Positions 7,625-16,771 of a DNA stretch of 64,000 nt are shown here, piece after piece; position 1 is the stretch's first letter, and each line of letters begins with the position of its first letter. The position numbers and the translations under genes were made by a program. Source of the DNA: Roseivirga sp. E12 (GTDB taxonomy: Bacteria > Bacteroidota > Bacteroidia > Cytophagales > Cyclobacteriaceae). The stretch lies in the NCBI RefSeq assembly GCF_017592825.1, contig NZ_JAGFMD010000001.1, positions 806,001-870,000 of the forward strand, written 5' to 3'. Below the pieces are notes generated by a model, which was not told the origin of the DNA, did not search any database, and was given only the letters and a program-made list of their open reading frames with translations.

Positions 7625-9097
7625 GCTCATCAGACGTTTCTCCTTATCAAAGCTAATTCCCAGTAGCCGATCATTTGACCAGTTAACTAAAGATGTGCCT
7701 TCTTGAGTCTTTAAAGTCTTAAGCTCCATAGAATTTAAGTCTAGCGATTCATAAGAATTGTTAAGTGGATAGGAAAGTCTATTGTGAATAAAGTGATCCG
7801 ACTTGGCTAGGTTTCCGAAATCAATAATATCAAAGGCAAGTCCGTAAGATTCCTTTAGCTCAAAATTAGGAGCAATCTTCAAAAAGGCGGTGTGGTTATA
7901 AGACACACCTTGATTAACAGCTTTGGCCAGGCTCTGGTCCATAAAGCGCATTTGTATTTGATCCGTTGCAGAAGCTCTGTCAATTCTACCCTCTAGGCCA
8001 GGACCACCATTGGCCTCAAACACCGCTCTACGACCATAAACATTCTGATCAATCTGCGCGGTACGATCTCTTGCTATAAACTCTCTCTCAAGTGCTCCTC
8101 TGCTTCGGTATTCGGGTTTAAATACTTCCAATGCCAGCATCAATTCTCCTTGGCTATTAAGCCTTATTCCATCAATGAAAACTGACATGTTTGCTACTCT
8201 AAATTTCTTCTCTTTAGCTATCTCAAAGCCCTTTGAAGCAACATCTTCGGAAATTTTATAGGTTGAAACCCCTTGTAGTGTCTTAAATTGCTCAAACCTT
8301 AAACCGTTGTTTTTTTTATCAATTTTTCCCCAAAAAAGTCCTTCTACCTTATCTCTCGAACCAGTACTATAAGTACCAGCGATATGAGCAGCATCAGCTG
8401 AATAAGTGGCTTTAACTGCTCTGATTTTTCTCTTTTCAAAAGATGCCAACATCTTGTTTCTCAAGATATTTCCTTCTAGGTTTAAAGATCGCCAGATCAG
8501 TGCATCTTTTCTCTGAATCTCAGCTAGCAGCAGAAAATCGAGGCCATTAGTCTCTTCGTTATATCTAGTCTCACCGATATATTTTACACGCCCTGGAACC
8601 CCTACTGGTATTGTTTCAAATGAATTGTCGGCCCTCAGTTTAAATATTACCGGGTTATCTCCGATCATGCCAGTTGCCCAAACATGATCATAATAAACCT
8701 CTACTTCACTAATTTGAAACTTATCAGAAAACTGATAATTGAATCGCTCATAGTCACCATATTCAGCATTCGCTTTTATCAACTCATATCTTTTCCCTGA
8801 TCTATCAGCGAAAAGTAGAATTATTCCTTTTGACGAAACTTGTTGAAAAACAGGAGACATATCCTTAGAGAAAGGATACATGTTTTTCCATGTTTGCTCT
8901 AACTCATTGTTTAGGCCTGAGTACTCTAAGGCTAAGTCGCCAGAGCTTAACTGGACCATATTTCTGTTAAGCAAAACTATCCCAAGCGTGTCTACTGGGT
9001 ACACATTGTATGCCCCTTTAAAGCTTGCCGTCTTCTCGTCCTGAGAAAAACAGGGAATAGTCAGAAAAATCAAAAAAACTGAAATGAGTCGCTTCAT
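7601..9097 (-). CDS. Secreted protein of unknown function
   Basis: Not recognised. The 498-residue product starts at the ATG at 9097, which gives a signal peptide (MKRLISVFLIFLTIPCFSQ); an earlier in-frame start at 9136 would bury it. The mature part is rich in beta-strand-like, alternating hydrophobic segments with repeated short motifs, compatible with a beta-propeller or similar repeat fold, but no clear repeat unit was found. No catalytic motif or lipobox was seen. The gene is convergent with the cysteine-less thioredoxin-like gene and shares 24 bp with it, so a terminator between them is not possible. The upstream neighbour on the same strand, 123 bp away, is a LolA-like gene. Confidence 0.6.
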   Translation of the reverse strand: MKRLISVFLIFLTIPCFSQDEKTASFKGAYNVYPVDTLGIVLLNRNMVQLSSGDLALEYSGLNNELEQTWKNMYPFSKDMSPVFQQVSSKGIILLFADRSGKRYELIKANAEYGDYERFNYQFSDKFQISEVEVYYDHVWATGMIGDNPVIFKLRADNSFETIPVGVPGRVKYIGETRYNEETNGLDFLLLAEIQRKDALIWRSLNLEGNILRNKMLASFEKRKIRAVKATYSADAAHIAGTYSTGSRDKVEGLFWGKIDKKNNGLRFEQFKTLQGVSTYKISEDVASKGFEIAKEKKFRVANMSVFIDGIRLNSQGELMLALEVFKPEYRSRGALEREFIARDRTAQIDQNVYGRRAVFEANGGPGLEGRIDRASATDQIQMRFMDQSLAKAVNQGVSYNHTAFLKIAPNFELKESYGLAFDIIDFGNLAKSDHFIHNRLSYPLNNSYESLDLNSMELKTLKTQEGTSLVNWSNDRLLGISFDKEKRLMSLSVKRLD

Positions 9098-9220
9098 AGC
9101 AATAGAGGAATGAAAAGTCAATTTAGAAAAGAACATTCTAAGGCTTTATTCTTAACGGGTATTATTTCATTAAGAATGACAAGCTCAATCATCTATACGT
9201 TGTAAGGTGCTATTGCGTTT

Positions 9221-9961
9221 TTACCTCTTTTTATACCAATACTTGTTTGGACTCTTAGGATCAAAGACATCTGCAGGAATTTTACGGGAAGCATCAATGT
9301 CCAAATAGTTTTCAATTTGGAGCATCCGCTCATCTAGGTAAAAAGTCACAGTTTGCTCTACCCAGCCCCCTTCTACTTTCTTATGGTCACTATATTGTAC
9401 GTCTAATACGGCTCCTCTACCCGTTTTACTAATTCTTCTGATCGTATAAAAGTGATCTGCATCGATCCAGAATTGCTTCGTAGACAAGTCTCCGGCTTTG
9501 GCACCAACAACATAGGCACGTCTTCCATTCAACCTATCTTCTCTGAAAATTGAAGTGTCATAGCCGTATTCCTTCAGCTTAGCCATAACCCTTGAAGGGG
9601 AAATAAAATACATCCCTCCCTTAAAAAGTAAGAACTCCTGTGGTTCCTCTCTGGCAGACTGAAAGTTATAATCTTGAAAACGATAGGCAGAGTCATTTCT
9701 GAAAATTATAAAGCGCCCTTGCTCATTATAGTCAATCCTAAATAAGTCGGGATAACTAACCGCTTCGTGCCAAATAGCAGTGTCTCTGATGGCTCCGCTT
9801 TGATTATAGCGAATAGTCTCTTGCGTGAAGGTAAACTCCTTGAACCAAGCACTACGGTTTTTCACTTGCATGGCATCTAGAAGTTGGCCTGTATTTGTGA
9901 TTTGAGCAGTCAGGGTATCGACCATCATGCACAGTGCAAAAAGTATCAACAATCGCTTCAT
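9221..9961 (-). CDS. LolA-like outer-membrane lipoprotein carrier family protein
   Basis: A 246-residue exported protein with signal peptide MKRLLILFALCMMVDTLTA. The body has the LolA/LolB-like pattern: a helix followed by a series of strands (FKEFTFTQETIRYNQSGAIRD, YPDLFRIDYNE, FIIFRNDSAYRF), then the FWIDADHFYTIRRISKTGRGAVLDVQYSDH block. In LolA/DUF2092-type proteins the latter corresponds to the 'fWiD..ty.i.r......' sheet. LolA-type proteins shuttle lipoproteins or other lipids across the periplasm. This copy is longer than E. coli LolA (about 180 mature residues), so the assignment is to the fold rather than to lolA itself. It could be cotranscribed with the downstream secreted protein gene. 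Confidence 0.55.
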   Translation of the reverse strand: MKRLLILFALCMMVDTLTAQITNTGQLLDAMQVKNRSAWFKEFTFTQETIRYNQSGAIRDTAIWHEAVSYPDLFRIDYNEQGRFIIFRNDSAYRFQDYNFQSAREEPQEFLLFKGGMYFISPSRVMAKLKEYGYDTSIFREDRLNGRRAYVVGAKAGDLSTKQFWIDADHFYTIRRISKTGRGAVLDVQYSDHKKVEGGWVEQTVTFYLDERMLQIENYLDIDASRKIPADVFDPKSPNKYWYKKR

Positions 9962-10113
9962 GTACTAAAGCTATCAATATCTATTGAGATCTAGAACGTG
10001 AGAACTTGCTAAAACAAGGCTCCATTATAAAACTGTATTTCAGATACTGACAAAGCCAGTTGACAATCACCGAACTTTTTAGCAATTTCAGGTCTGATTG
10101 CGATGGCAGCTCA

Positions 10114-11127
10114 GTGAAAAGATTTTTAGTTCTCTTTATACTCCTACAAGCCCTCTGGATTAACACCTCCATCGCCCAATCGACTCCAAAAACTGTTATC
10201 GCTGTCTCGGGGGATGGTATCCACAAAATCCTTATTAAAAACGGCTTCGATCCTATTAAATATTACAAAGAGTTCGTACGGCTCAACAAGAAGAACATTA
10301 GTAGATCGAATGGCCTTTTCATTGGAAAAAAATATACACTACCAGTAGCAAAAGAAGGCGATACTAAGACCACGACAGGTGATAATAAGACCATAAACTT
10401 TCCCCTCTTTGGTAAGAAGTACTCCAAAGTGCCCATTGAGAGTAATGTGCTAAAAGGAGCTGTTTACTACCTGATCTCCGGCCATGGCGGACCAGACCCT
10501 GGAGCTGTTGCGAAACGCAGCGGTAAGACTATCTCTGAAGATGAATACGCTTATGATGTCACACTCCGCCTAGCACGAAGCCTCCTCTCGCAGGGTGCTG
10601 AAGTTTATCTGATCATTCAAGATAAGAATGATGGCATTAGAGATGAGAACATTTTGAAAGTGGATTATGACGAAGTCAACTACCCAGATCAGAAGATTCC
10701 AAGGAGCCAGAAACTTCGTTTGAGGCAGCGTACAGCATCTGTCAACAAGCTCTTCAAGCAAAACGGTAGCGCCTATCAGCGATTAGTCGTAACGCATGTA
10801 GACAGCCGCAGTCAAAGGCAGAAGATTGATGTATTCTTCTATCATCATAAGAATAGCAAGAGTGGAAAGCGATTAGCAGACAACCTTCAGAGCACATTCA
10901 AAAAGAAGTACGCCAAGTATCAACCCAACCGTAAATATACAGGCACGGTTGAGACCAGGAGTAACCTCTATGTAATTAGAAACACCTTACCTCCTGTTGT
11001 CTATATAGAGTTGGGTAATTTGAAAAACACCGTTGACCAAAAGCGCATTCTTAATGCCACCAACAGAGATGCTTTAGCCAAGTGGATTTCAGAAGGCTTG
11101 GCGTTGGATTACAGCAAGTCCAAGTGA
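10114..11127 (+). CDS. N-acetylmuramoyl-L-alanine amidase (Amidase_3) with LysM-like domain
   Basis: A zinc amidase that cleaves the bond between N-acetylmuramic acid and L-alanine in peptidoglycan. No ATG is available; GTG at 10114 gives a proper signal peptide (KRFLVLFILLQALWINTSIA) and 337 residues, while the further-upstream TTG at 10060 would add 18 residues before it. A LysM-like stretch follows (GDGIHKILIKNG ... LFIGKKYTLP), then the Amidase_3 core: HGGPDPGA (zinc His), EDEYAYDV (zinc Glu), VTHVDSR (zinc His) and VYIELGNLKN (catalytic Glu). The protein acts in the periplasm on cell-wall turnover or division. It is a single gene, apparently ended by the hairpin at 11149-11182. Confidence 0.85.
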   Translation: MKRFLVLFILLQALWINTSIAQSTPKTVIAVSGDGIHKILIKNGFDPIKYYKEFVRLNKKNISRSNGLFIGKKYTLPVAKEGDTKTTTGDNKTINFPLFGKKYSKVPIESNVLKGAVYYLISGHGGPDPGAVAKRSGKTISEDEYAYDVTLRLARSLLSQGAEVYLIIQDKNDGIRDENILKVDYDEVNYPDQKIPRSQKLRLRQRTASVNKLFKQNGSAYQRLVVTHVDSRSQRQKIDVFFYHHKNSKSGKRLADNLQSTFKKKYAKYQPNRKYTGTVETRSNLYVIRNTLPPVVYIELGNLKNTVDQKRILNATNRDALAKWISEGLALDYSKSK

Positions 11128-11148
11128 TTTGTGCAGAACCAGAATTTT

Positions 11149-11182
11149 AGAAAAGCCTATTTATTTCTTAAAAGGCCTTTCT
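11149..11182. terminator. Possible bidirectional terminator between amidase and GH65 genes
   Basis: Inverted repeat agaaaagcct (11149-11158) / aggcctttct (11173-11182) with one mismatch and a 14-nt loop, between two convergent genes. T runs are short on both sides, so it is only a fair candidate. Confidence 0.5.
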
Positions 11183-11200
11183 ATACATTAATCACAGCTC

Positions 11201-13501
11201 TTAAGGCATATCAATGCTGATTTCACTATTCCCAGCTAACGAATGCTTTTTGTCAAAGACGTAAAGGTCTAGACTCACAGTTGAACCATTTTTTATAGTG
11301 ACAGCAGTCTTCGAGGCCGAAATCTTAAGGTTACGCTCTCTGAATTTGATTTTGAAAGAGTACCCATCCCACTGATCTGGTAATGATGGACTAAAATAAA
11401 GCTCACCATCTCTTACCCTCATGCCAGCGAAACCTTTGGCAAAGGCCATCCAGGTGCCAGCCATTGAAGTGGTATGACATCCATCTTCAGTATCGTTGTT
11501 GTAATCGTCAAGGTCCAAACGAGCAGTACGGATGTACATCTCATAAGCTTTCTCCTTACGACCAAGCTTTGAGGCTAGTATACCATGAACACATGGGGAT
11601 AGAGACGACTCATGAACCGTCAATGGCTCGTAAAAGTCAAAGTTCTTTTCAATGGTTTCTATATCGAACTCATCTTCAAAGAGATAAACTCCTTGCAGTG
11701 TATCGGCTTGTTTGATATAACAAGAACGAAGAATTCTGTCCCATGACCATTTCTGATTGATTGGTCTGTCTTCTGGATTCATATCATCCGTTTTGATTAA
11801 TTCTTTATCCAAGAATCCATCTTGCTGCAAGAACACTCCCAGTTCTTCGTCATAGCCGAGGTACATATTATCCAATATGTGCTCCCACTTCTCGGTTTCT
11901 TCCGCTCCCTTGAAATTAATCTTCTCAAGTAAGGTTGCCAGCTTTGGATTGTCTCTGAATTGCTCCAAACCCTCCAATGTGTAGTTCAGGGTCCAAAGCG
12001 CCATCTTACTGGTATACCAATTGTTATTGACGTTATTCTCGTACTCGTTAGGGCCTGTAACACCAAGCATAACATACTGCTCTTTTGCTTTAGACCATTG
12101 AACGCGTTGTGCCCAAAAACGTGATATGCCAATCAATACTTCCAGTCCATAGTCAACCAGATATTCATTATCTCCGTGATAGTTAATATAATCGAAAATG
12201 GCATATGCAATAGCGCCATTTCTATGGATCTCTTCGAAGGTGATTTCCCATTCGTTATGGCATTCTTCGCCATTCATGGTTACCATTGGATATAAGGCTG
12301 CCCCATTAGTAAAGCCCAGCTTTTCAGCATTTTCAATGGCCCTTCCAAGGTGCTTATAGCGATACATAACTAGGTTTCTGGCTACTTCTTGATCGGAAGT
12401 GGCTAAATAGAAAGGCAAGCAATATGCTTCTGTATCCCAATAGGTACTTCCACCATACTTCTCACCAGTGAACCCTTTCGGACCAATGTTTAGTCTTTCA
12501 TCTTTACCTGTATAGGTCTGGTTTAATTGGAAGATATTAAAGCGGATGCCTTGCTGAGATGAAACATCACCATCAATAGTGATATCACTTTTCTTCCAGC
12601 TCTCAATCCAAGCCGCTTTTTGTTCATCCATCAACGCATCAAAGCCAGTGCTCATGGCAGACTCCACTTGCAACTGACATTCCTTAGCAAGCATGCCTTT
12701 CTCAAAGTTCATGGAAGAAATATTCGCGGCATACTTGTAAATGGTGAAAGCCTGACCCTCTGAAACATTTCCGGTTTCAGTGACTTCTAGATACTTGTCA
12801 CGATCAGCAGTTGATCTTCCATTAGAAGACCAAGCTCCCTCTATTTCAAAGGACATACCCGTTGCTACCCAAAAGTCTGTCTTCTTGGTGCTGGCTACTA
12901 TATAGGAGAAATCGGGATTGGCGTTCTTAGACTGCTCTACCCAGAATTTTTCATCATAGTTAGAATCAGCATTGACCACGTCAAAATCTACATATGGAGT
13001 TACTTTTGCCTCACTCGAGAAGTTAAGCGGAGTCACTTGATATGCAATTGCACCTATTCTGTTGCGGACCATACTATTGAATCGCGTGGTAATCACGGAA
13101 ACGGACTTTCCGCTTGGCAATGTTGCTGTGAAGGACCTCTGAAGGTAGCCTTCTTTCATATTTAGCTCTCTTCTGAAATCAGAGACCTCAGCTGTATGAA
13201 GATCGAGTGCTTCACCATCAAATTCAATATTGATTCCAATCCAGTTCGCAGCATTCAATACTTTCGCGAAGTACTCCGGGTAACCATTTTTCCACCATCC
13301 CACTCTCGTCTTGTCTGGGTAGTATACACCGGCAACATAGTTGCCTTGGAGTGTATCCCCTGAATATTGCTCTTCAAAATTGGCTCGGCCACCAAACATG
13401 CCGTTGCCAATGCTAAATATGCTTTCAGAAATTCTATTGTACTCAGGAACGAAGCCTTCTTCTATGATTGACCAAGGGTCATGCTTGATGTAACTCTTCA
13501 T
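11201..13501 (-). CDS. Glycoside hydrolase family 65 protein (inverting alpha-glucoside phosphorylase)
   Basis: GH65 phosphorylases cleave alpha-glucosides such as maltose, trehalose, kojibiose or nigerose with phosphate, releasing beta-glucose-1-phosphate. The 766-residue protein has the N-terminal beta-sandwich (about 1-270), a linker and the (alpha/alpha)6 barrel. Key segments are TYWDTEAY (353-360), the catalytic-acid motif VTGPNEYENN with Glu486, KQADT (597-601) for substrate contact, and HESSLS (630-635), the phosphate-binding loop. That loop argues for a phosphorylase rather than a GH65 hydrolase. It is the last gene of the glucan operon and overlaps pgmB by 23 bp, so its product is delivered directly to PgmB. 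No signal peptide: cytoplasmic. The exact disaccharide cannot be told from sequence. Confidence 0.9.
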   Translation of the reverse strand: MKSYIKHDPWSIIEEGFVPEYNRISESIFSIGNGMFGGRANFEEQYSGDTLQGNYVAGVYYPDKTRVGWWKNGYPEYFAKVLNAANWIGINIEFDGEALDLHTAEVSDFRRELNMKEGYLQRSFTATLPSGKSVSVITTRFNSMVRNRIGAIAYQVTPLNFSSEAKVTPYVDFDVVNADSNYDEKFWVEQSKNANPDFSYIVASTKKTDFWVATGMSFEIEGAWSSNGRSTADRDKYLEVTETGNVSEGQAFTIYKYAANISSMNFEKGMLAKECQLQVESAMSTGFDALMDEQKAAWIESWKKSDITIDGDVSSQQGIRFNIFQLNQTYTGKDERLNIGPKGFTGEKYGGSTYWDTEAYCLPFYLATSDQEVARNLVMYRYKHLGRAIENAEKLGFTNGAALYPMVTMNGEECHNEWEITFEEIHRNGAIAYAIFDYINYHGDNEYLVDYGLEVLIGISRFWAQRVQWSKAKEQYVMLGVTGPNEYENNVNNNWYTSKMALWTLNYTLEGLEQFRDNPKLATLLEKINFKGAEETEKWEHILDNMYLGYDEELGVFLQQDGFLDKELIKTDDMNPEDRPINQKWSWDRILRSCYIKQADTLQGVYLFEDEFDIETIEKNFDFYEPLTVHESSLSPCVHGILASKLGRKEKAYEMYIRTARLDLDDYNNDTEDGCHTTSMAGTWMAFAKGFAGMRVRDGELYFSPSLPDQWDGYSFKIKFRERNLKISASKTAVTIKNGSTVSLDLYVFDKKHSLAGNSEISIDMP

Positions 13502-14156
13502 TACTATATAATGCTTTTAAAAAATCAATATCTACACTCGTTAAGTCGTCTACGACTATATCTGCTTCAGAAAGCACTTCTGGGTGTCCTACTCCAATAC
13601 ACTTCATACCACCAGCCTTAGCAGCCTTAACACCCGATATGGCATCTTCTAGTACCACACATTCATCTGGTGCAAAGCCAAGTTGTTCAGCTCCTTTTAA
13701 GAATACTTCTGGGTTGGGTTTTGACTTAGTAATTTGATTGCCATCCACAATGACCTTAAATACCTTGTCGAGCCCCACACACTTTAAGATTACTGGGGTA
13801 TTCTTGCTTGCCGAACCTATTGCAATAGCAATGTTATTTGCTTTCAGTTTGTCTATAAACTCAACTACACCAGGAAGAATGTCTGCTGGTGTCATAGATG
13901 AGATAATGTCTACATAGATCGCATTCTTGCGCTCAGTGTATGCGTTGACCTCATCATCAGTTTTTTCTATGTTTCCTAAGGAAAGGATATGCTTCATGGA
14001 TTCGAAACGACTCACTCCCTTTAGGTTCTCATTTTCCTTTTCATCGAAATCCACACCGACCTCTTCAGCCATGGCCTTCCATGCTGTGTAGTGCGCTGGT
14101 ACAGTGTCTACTATAACACCATCCAAGTCAAAAATGCAGGCTTTAGGTAAACTCAT
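13479..14156 (-). CDS. pgmB: Beta-phosphoglucomutase
   Basis: A HAD-superfamily mutase that converts beta-glucose-1-phosphate to glucose-6-phosphate. The 225-residue product carries motif I FDLDGVIVDT (nucleophile and acid/base aspartates), motif II IGSASKN, motif III K in KSKPNPEVF and motif IV VVLEDAISGVKAA. The cap region contains LKGVSRFES, the substrate-specificity loop of beta-phosphoglucomutases. Its start overlaps the end of the PfkB gene by 4 bp (ATGA) and its end overlaps the GH65 gene by 23 bp, so the three are translationally coupled. Pairing with GH65 supports beta-glucose-1-phosphate as substrate and excludes a generic phosphatase role. Confidence 0.93.
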   Translation of the reverse strand: MSLPKACIFDLDGVIVDTVPAHYTAWKAMAEEVGVDFDEKENENLKGVSRFESMKHILSLGNIEKTDDEVNAYTERKNAIYVDIISSMTPADILPGVVEFIDKLKANNIAIAIGSASKNTPVILKCVGLDKVFKVIVDGNQITKSKPNPEVFLKGAEQLGFAPDECVVLEDAISGVKAAKAGGMKCIGVGHPEVLSEADIVVDDLTSVDIDFLKALYSNEELHQA

Positions 14157-15145
14157 TTAAAATTTGGGTAATGTCCTCTCATCATCTTCTCTGTTTCATC
14201 GAGGGACTTAAATACTTCGAAAGTTGTGCCTTGCGTACGTTGGGCACCTAACGCGTTGGCATACATTGCGGAAAGAATGAAGTTATCTCCGCCATCTTTT
14301 AATCCATAAGCCAGACCTCCAGCAAAAGAATCACCACAGCCTGTTGTATCGATTACTTGCTCCATGAAAATGGATGGCACAAACTCTTCTTTCAGTTCGC
14401 CATTTGGCTTGGTAAAGACTTTGCATCCTGAAGCATCTGTTGTAATAATCAAGGCTTTTGGCCCTCTATCCAGTATGTAATCTGCCATAGGTCTCAAGTG
14501 ATCTTGACCTATATCGTCAAGGAGATCTGTTAGCTCAGACTCAGCGTATTCATGCTTATACCATGTGCACCAAGATTCTTCTAAATTCATCTTTAGCACA
14601 TCGATGTATGGCAACCAAAGATCACGTTCAACCCAGAATTTCTTATGTCGATCACCACTTATGGTCATTGTATGGGTAGGTCCATGCCCATCAAATATGA
14701 TGGTTCCCGAACTATGCTCTTTAAGATACTTCAGCGTATCTAAGACTATCTCGTGGTCAGTAATAGGTACAAAGACGAAAGCATCACAATCTATATATGG
14801 TGCCAGATCTTTAGGCATTATAGGGTTCATAAATGCTGTCTGCTTCTCTTCTCTGAAGTTCTGATCTATAAACTTCAGTTTAATTACATCGCCACTATCT
14901 GCCTCATCGCTCACTCCAGACATGTCAATGGCTGGGAATGGTTTGAAGATTTCTTGGACAGCTGGTGTATCAATTTTACGAATGTGAGAAATGGGGTAAA
15001 CAGTGCCCTGATCTCTCAGCAATTGTGCAAGACCAATAACCGGATGCGTGATGCATCCATACTTTTCAATCACCTCTCCTCTATGAGTGGTGATGTGGTC
15101 TCTCGGGATGGGACCGACAACTGCTACTTTGTATTTTTTACTCAT
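14153..15145 (-). CDS. PfkB family carbohydrate kinase
   Basis: A ribokinase-type ATP-dependent sugar kinase of 330 residues. The C-terminal PfkB signature DTTGCGDSFAGGLAYGL, with the catalytic Asp in GCGD, is intact. The N-terminus begins KVAVVGPIPRDHIT, the usual first strand and substrate loop. The middle holds TIIFDGHGPTH and ALIITTDASGCKVF, which match the family's strands before the ATP site. The phosphate acceptor is unknown; its place in the glucan operon suggests that it phosphorylates a monosaccharide released together with glucose-1-phosphate, possibly glucose. It overlaps pgmB by 4 bp and starts 7 bp after the symporter stop. Confidence 0.88.
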   Translation of the reverse strand: MSKKYKVAVVGPIPRDHITTHRGEVIEKYGCITHPVIGLAQLLRDQGTVYPISHIRKIDTPAVQEIFKPFPAIDMSGVSDEADSGDVIKLKFIDQNFREEKQTAFMNPIMPKDLAPYIDCDAFVFVPITDHEIVLDTLKYLKEHSSGTIIFDGHGPTHTMTISGDRHKKFWVERDLWLPYIDVLKMNLEESWCTWYKHEYAESELTDLLDDIGQDHLRPMADYILDRGPKALIITTDASGCKVFTKPNGELKEEFVPSIFMEQVIDTTGCGDSFAGGLAYGLKDGGDNFILSAMYANALGAQRTQGTTFEVFKSLDETEKMMRGHYPNFK

Positions 15146-15152
15146 TTTTCAG

Positions 15153-16751
15153 CTAGCTAAAGTATATCCAAAGCGCTGCGATTATCGCAATAAGTACGAT
15201 AGTTAACAAAGTATCGAGTTTCTTTTTCCCTGATTTCGTTTGCACTCCACGTTCGTATGTAATTCCGTCTGTTTTTTCGGCTGCCGGAGCAGGTGTCATA
15301 AGACTTACGATCACCAAAACAGCACTACAAATGACAAAGAGGAAAATGGCGAAATGAAGGAAATTTATGTCTGCATAATCAAACAAAAAGCCTGAAAGAT
15401 CTTTCTTATTCAGCTCCAAAATAAAGCGCGCTCCACCGAGCACCAAGCCCGTCATCAATGAAGCCATAGCACCCTGAGCATTCAGCCTTTTGAAGAAGAT
15501 ACCCAACAGGAATACAGCAGCAATTGGCGGTGAAATATAACCTTGGACACTTTGCAGATAAACAAAGAGCTGATCACTTACATTCTGCATAAACGGTATC
15601 CAAAGCAGGCCAATACCCACCATGATTACTGTCGCTATTTGCCCCACTACTACTAGCTTCCTTTCGCTTGTTTCAGGCTTCCAACGCTTGTAAACGTCTA
15701 TTGTAAAGATTGTTGAGCATGAGTTAAACACAGATGACAAGGAGCTCATCAAAGCCGCTAGGAGCCCAGCAATTACTAGGCCCCTGAGGCCAGCTGGCAC
15801 CATAGCTTTTACCATTACGATCAATGATTGATCATTGCTTTCTAATTCTAGCAGGCCTTTCTGGGACAACGCATAAGCAATGATTCCTGGTACTACAAAA
15901 AGAAAAAGGGGCAGCATCTTTAAAAAGCCACCGAAAATTGTTCCCTTTCTAGCTTGCTCAATATTTCTTGCTGAGAGAACTCTTTGTACTATATATTGGT
16001 CAGTACACCAGTACCAGATACCAAGTATTGGCGCTCCAAAAAGTATACCTGTCCATGGAAAGTCCGGGTGATTCATCGGTTGCCACATATCAAAGTATCC
16101 TTCGCCTACTGTTGCCTGCAATTCACCCCAGCCGCCCAGTGCTTGAAGCCCAAAAACAGTAACCGCAATGGAACCGCCTATCAGCACAAACATTTGGATC
16201 ATGTCAGTGTAAAGCACAGCTTTTAAGCCCCCAAAGATGGTATAGACTCCTGTAGCGACCACGATGATCAAAGCACCGGTCCAGAATGAGACACCAATCG
16301 CTGTAAAAACAATGGCACCTGCAGCAATGGTCACTGATATCTTTGTAAGGATATAGGCCGCTATTGACATCCAGGTTAGGTATGTTCTAGCACCTGAAGA
16401 ATACCTCTTCTCTAAAAATTCTGGCATTGTAAAAACACCACTTCGTACATAGAACGGAACAAAAACCCAACCAAGCAGTAGTAGCATAAAGCCTGCTAGT
16501 ATTTCGAACTGCCCCACGGCAACTCCAGAGCTGGCACCTGAGCCAGCAAGACCCACAAGGTGTTCGGAACCAATATTTGAAGCGAATAAGGATGCTCCGA
16601 TAACAAACCAACCAACATTCTTACCTCCTAAAAAGTAATCTGAAGAAGATGAGTTGACTTTTTCTTTAAAAGTTGCCCAAGCAGCTATGCCAAAGACTAT
16701 TAAAAAATAGAGTGCTATTATGACATAATCGAGACTAATTAAATCTACCAT
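15153..16751 (-). CDS. Sodium/solute symporter (SSS family, SGLT-like)
   Basis: A 532-residue inner-membrane protein with about 13-14 hydrophobic segments, of the sodium:solute symporter family. Marks include FLGGKNVGWFVIGASLFASNIG (sodium-site helix with the unwound GAS/SN region), GLAGSGASSG, TYLTWM, YTIFGGLKAVLYTD and the GLRGLVIAGLLAALMSSLSSVFNS segment with the conserved SS pair of the second sodium site. These features resemble the SGLT/vSGLT sugar branch. It lies between a GH16 lipoprotein gene and the PfkB kinase gene, 20 bp and 7 bp away, and most likely imports glucose or short glucans released in the periplasm. Confidence 0.9.
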   Translation of the reverse strand: MVDLISLDYVIIALYFLIVFGIAAWATFKEKVNSSSSDYFLGGKNVGWFVIGASLFASNIGSEHLVGLAGSGASSGVAVGQFEILAGFMLLLLGWVFVPFYVRSGVFTMPEFLEKRYSSGARTYLTWMSIAAYILTKISVTIAAGAIVFTAIGVSFWTGALIIVVATGVYTIFGGLKAVLYTDMIQMFVLIGGSIAVTVFGLQALGGWGELQATVGEGYFDMWQPMNHPDFPWTGILFGAPILGIWYWCTDQYIVQRVLSARNIEQARKGTIFGGFLKMLPLFLFVVPGIIAYALSQKGLLELESNDQSLIVMVKAMVPAGLRGLVIAGLLAALMSSLSSVFNSCSTIFTIDVYKRWKPETSERKLVVVGQIATVIMVGIGLLWIPFMQNVSDQLFVYLQSVQGYISPPIAAVFLLGIFFKRLNAQGAMASLMTGLVLGGARFILELNKKDLSGFLFDYADINFLHFAIFLFVICSAVLVIVSLMTPAPAAEKTDGITYERGVQTKSGKKKLDTLLTIVLIAIIAALWIYFS

Positions 16752-16771
16752 ATCTGTTTAAGGTTGTTTGG

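Noticed and set aside
10060-10113. TTG start adding 18 residues to the amidase
   Set aside because: The GTG at 10114 directly precedes a good signal peptide; the longer form would place a polar stretch in front of it.
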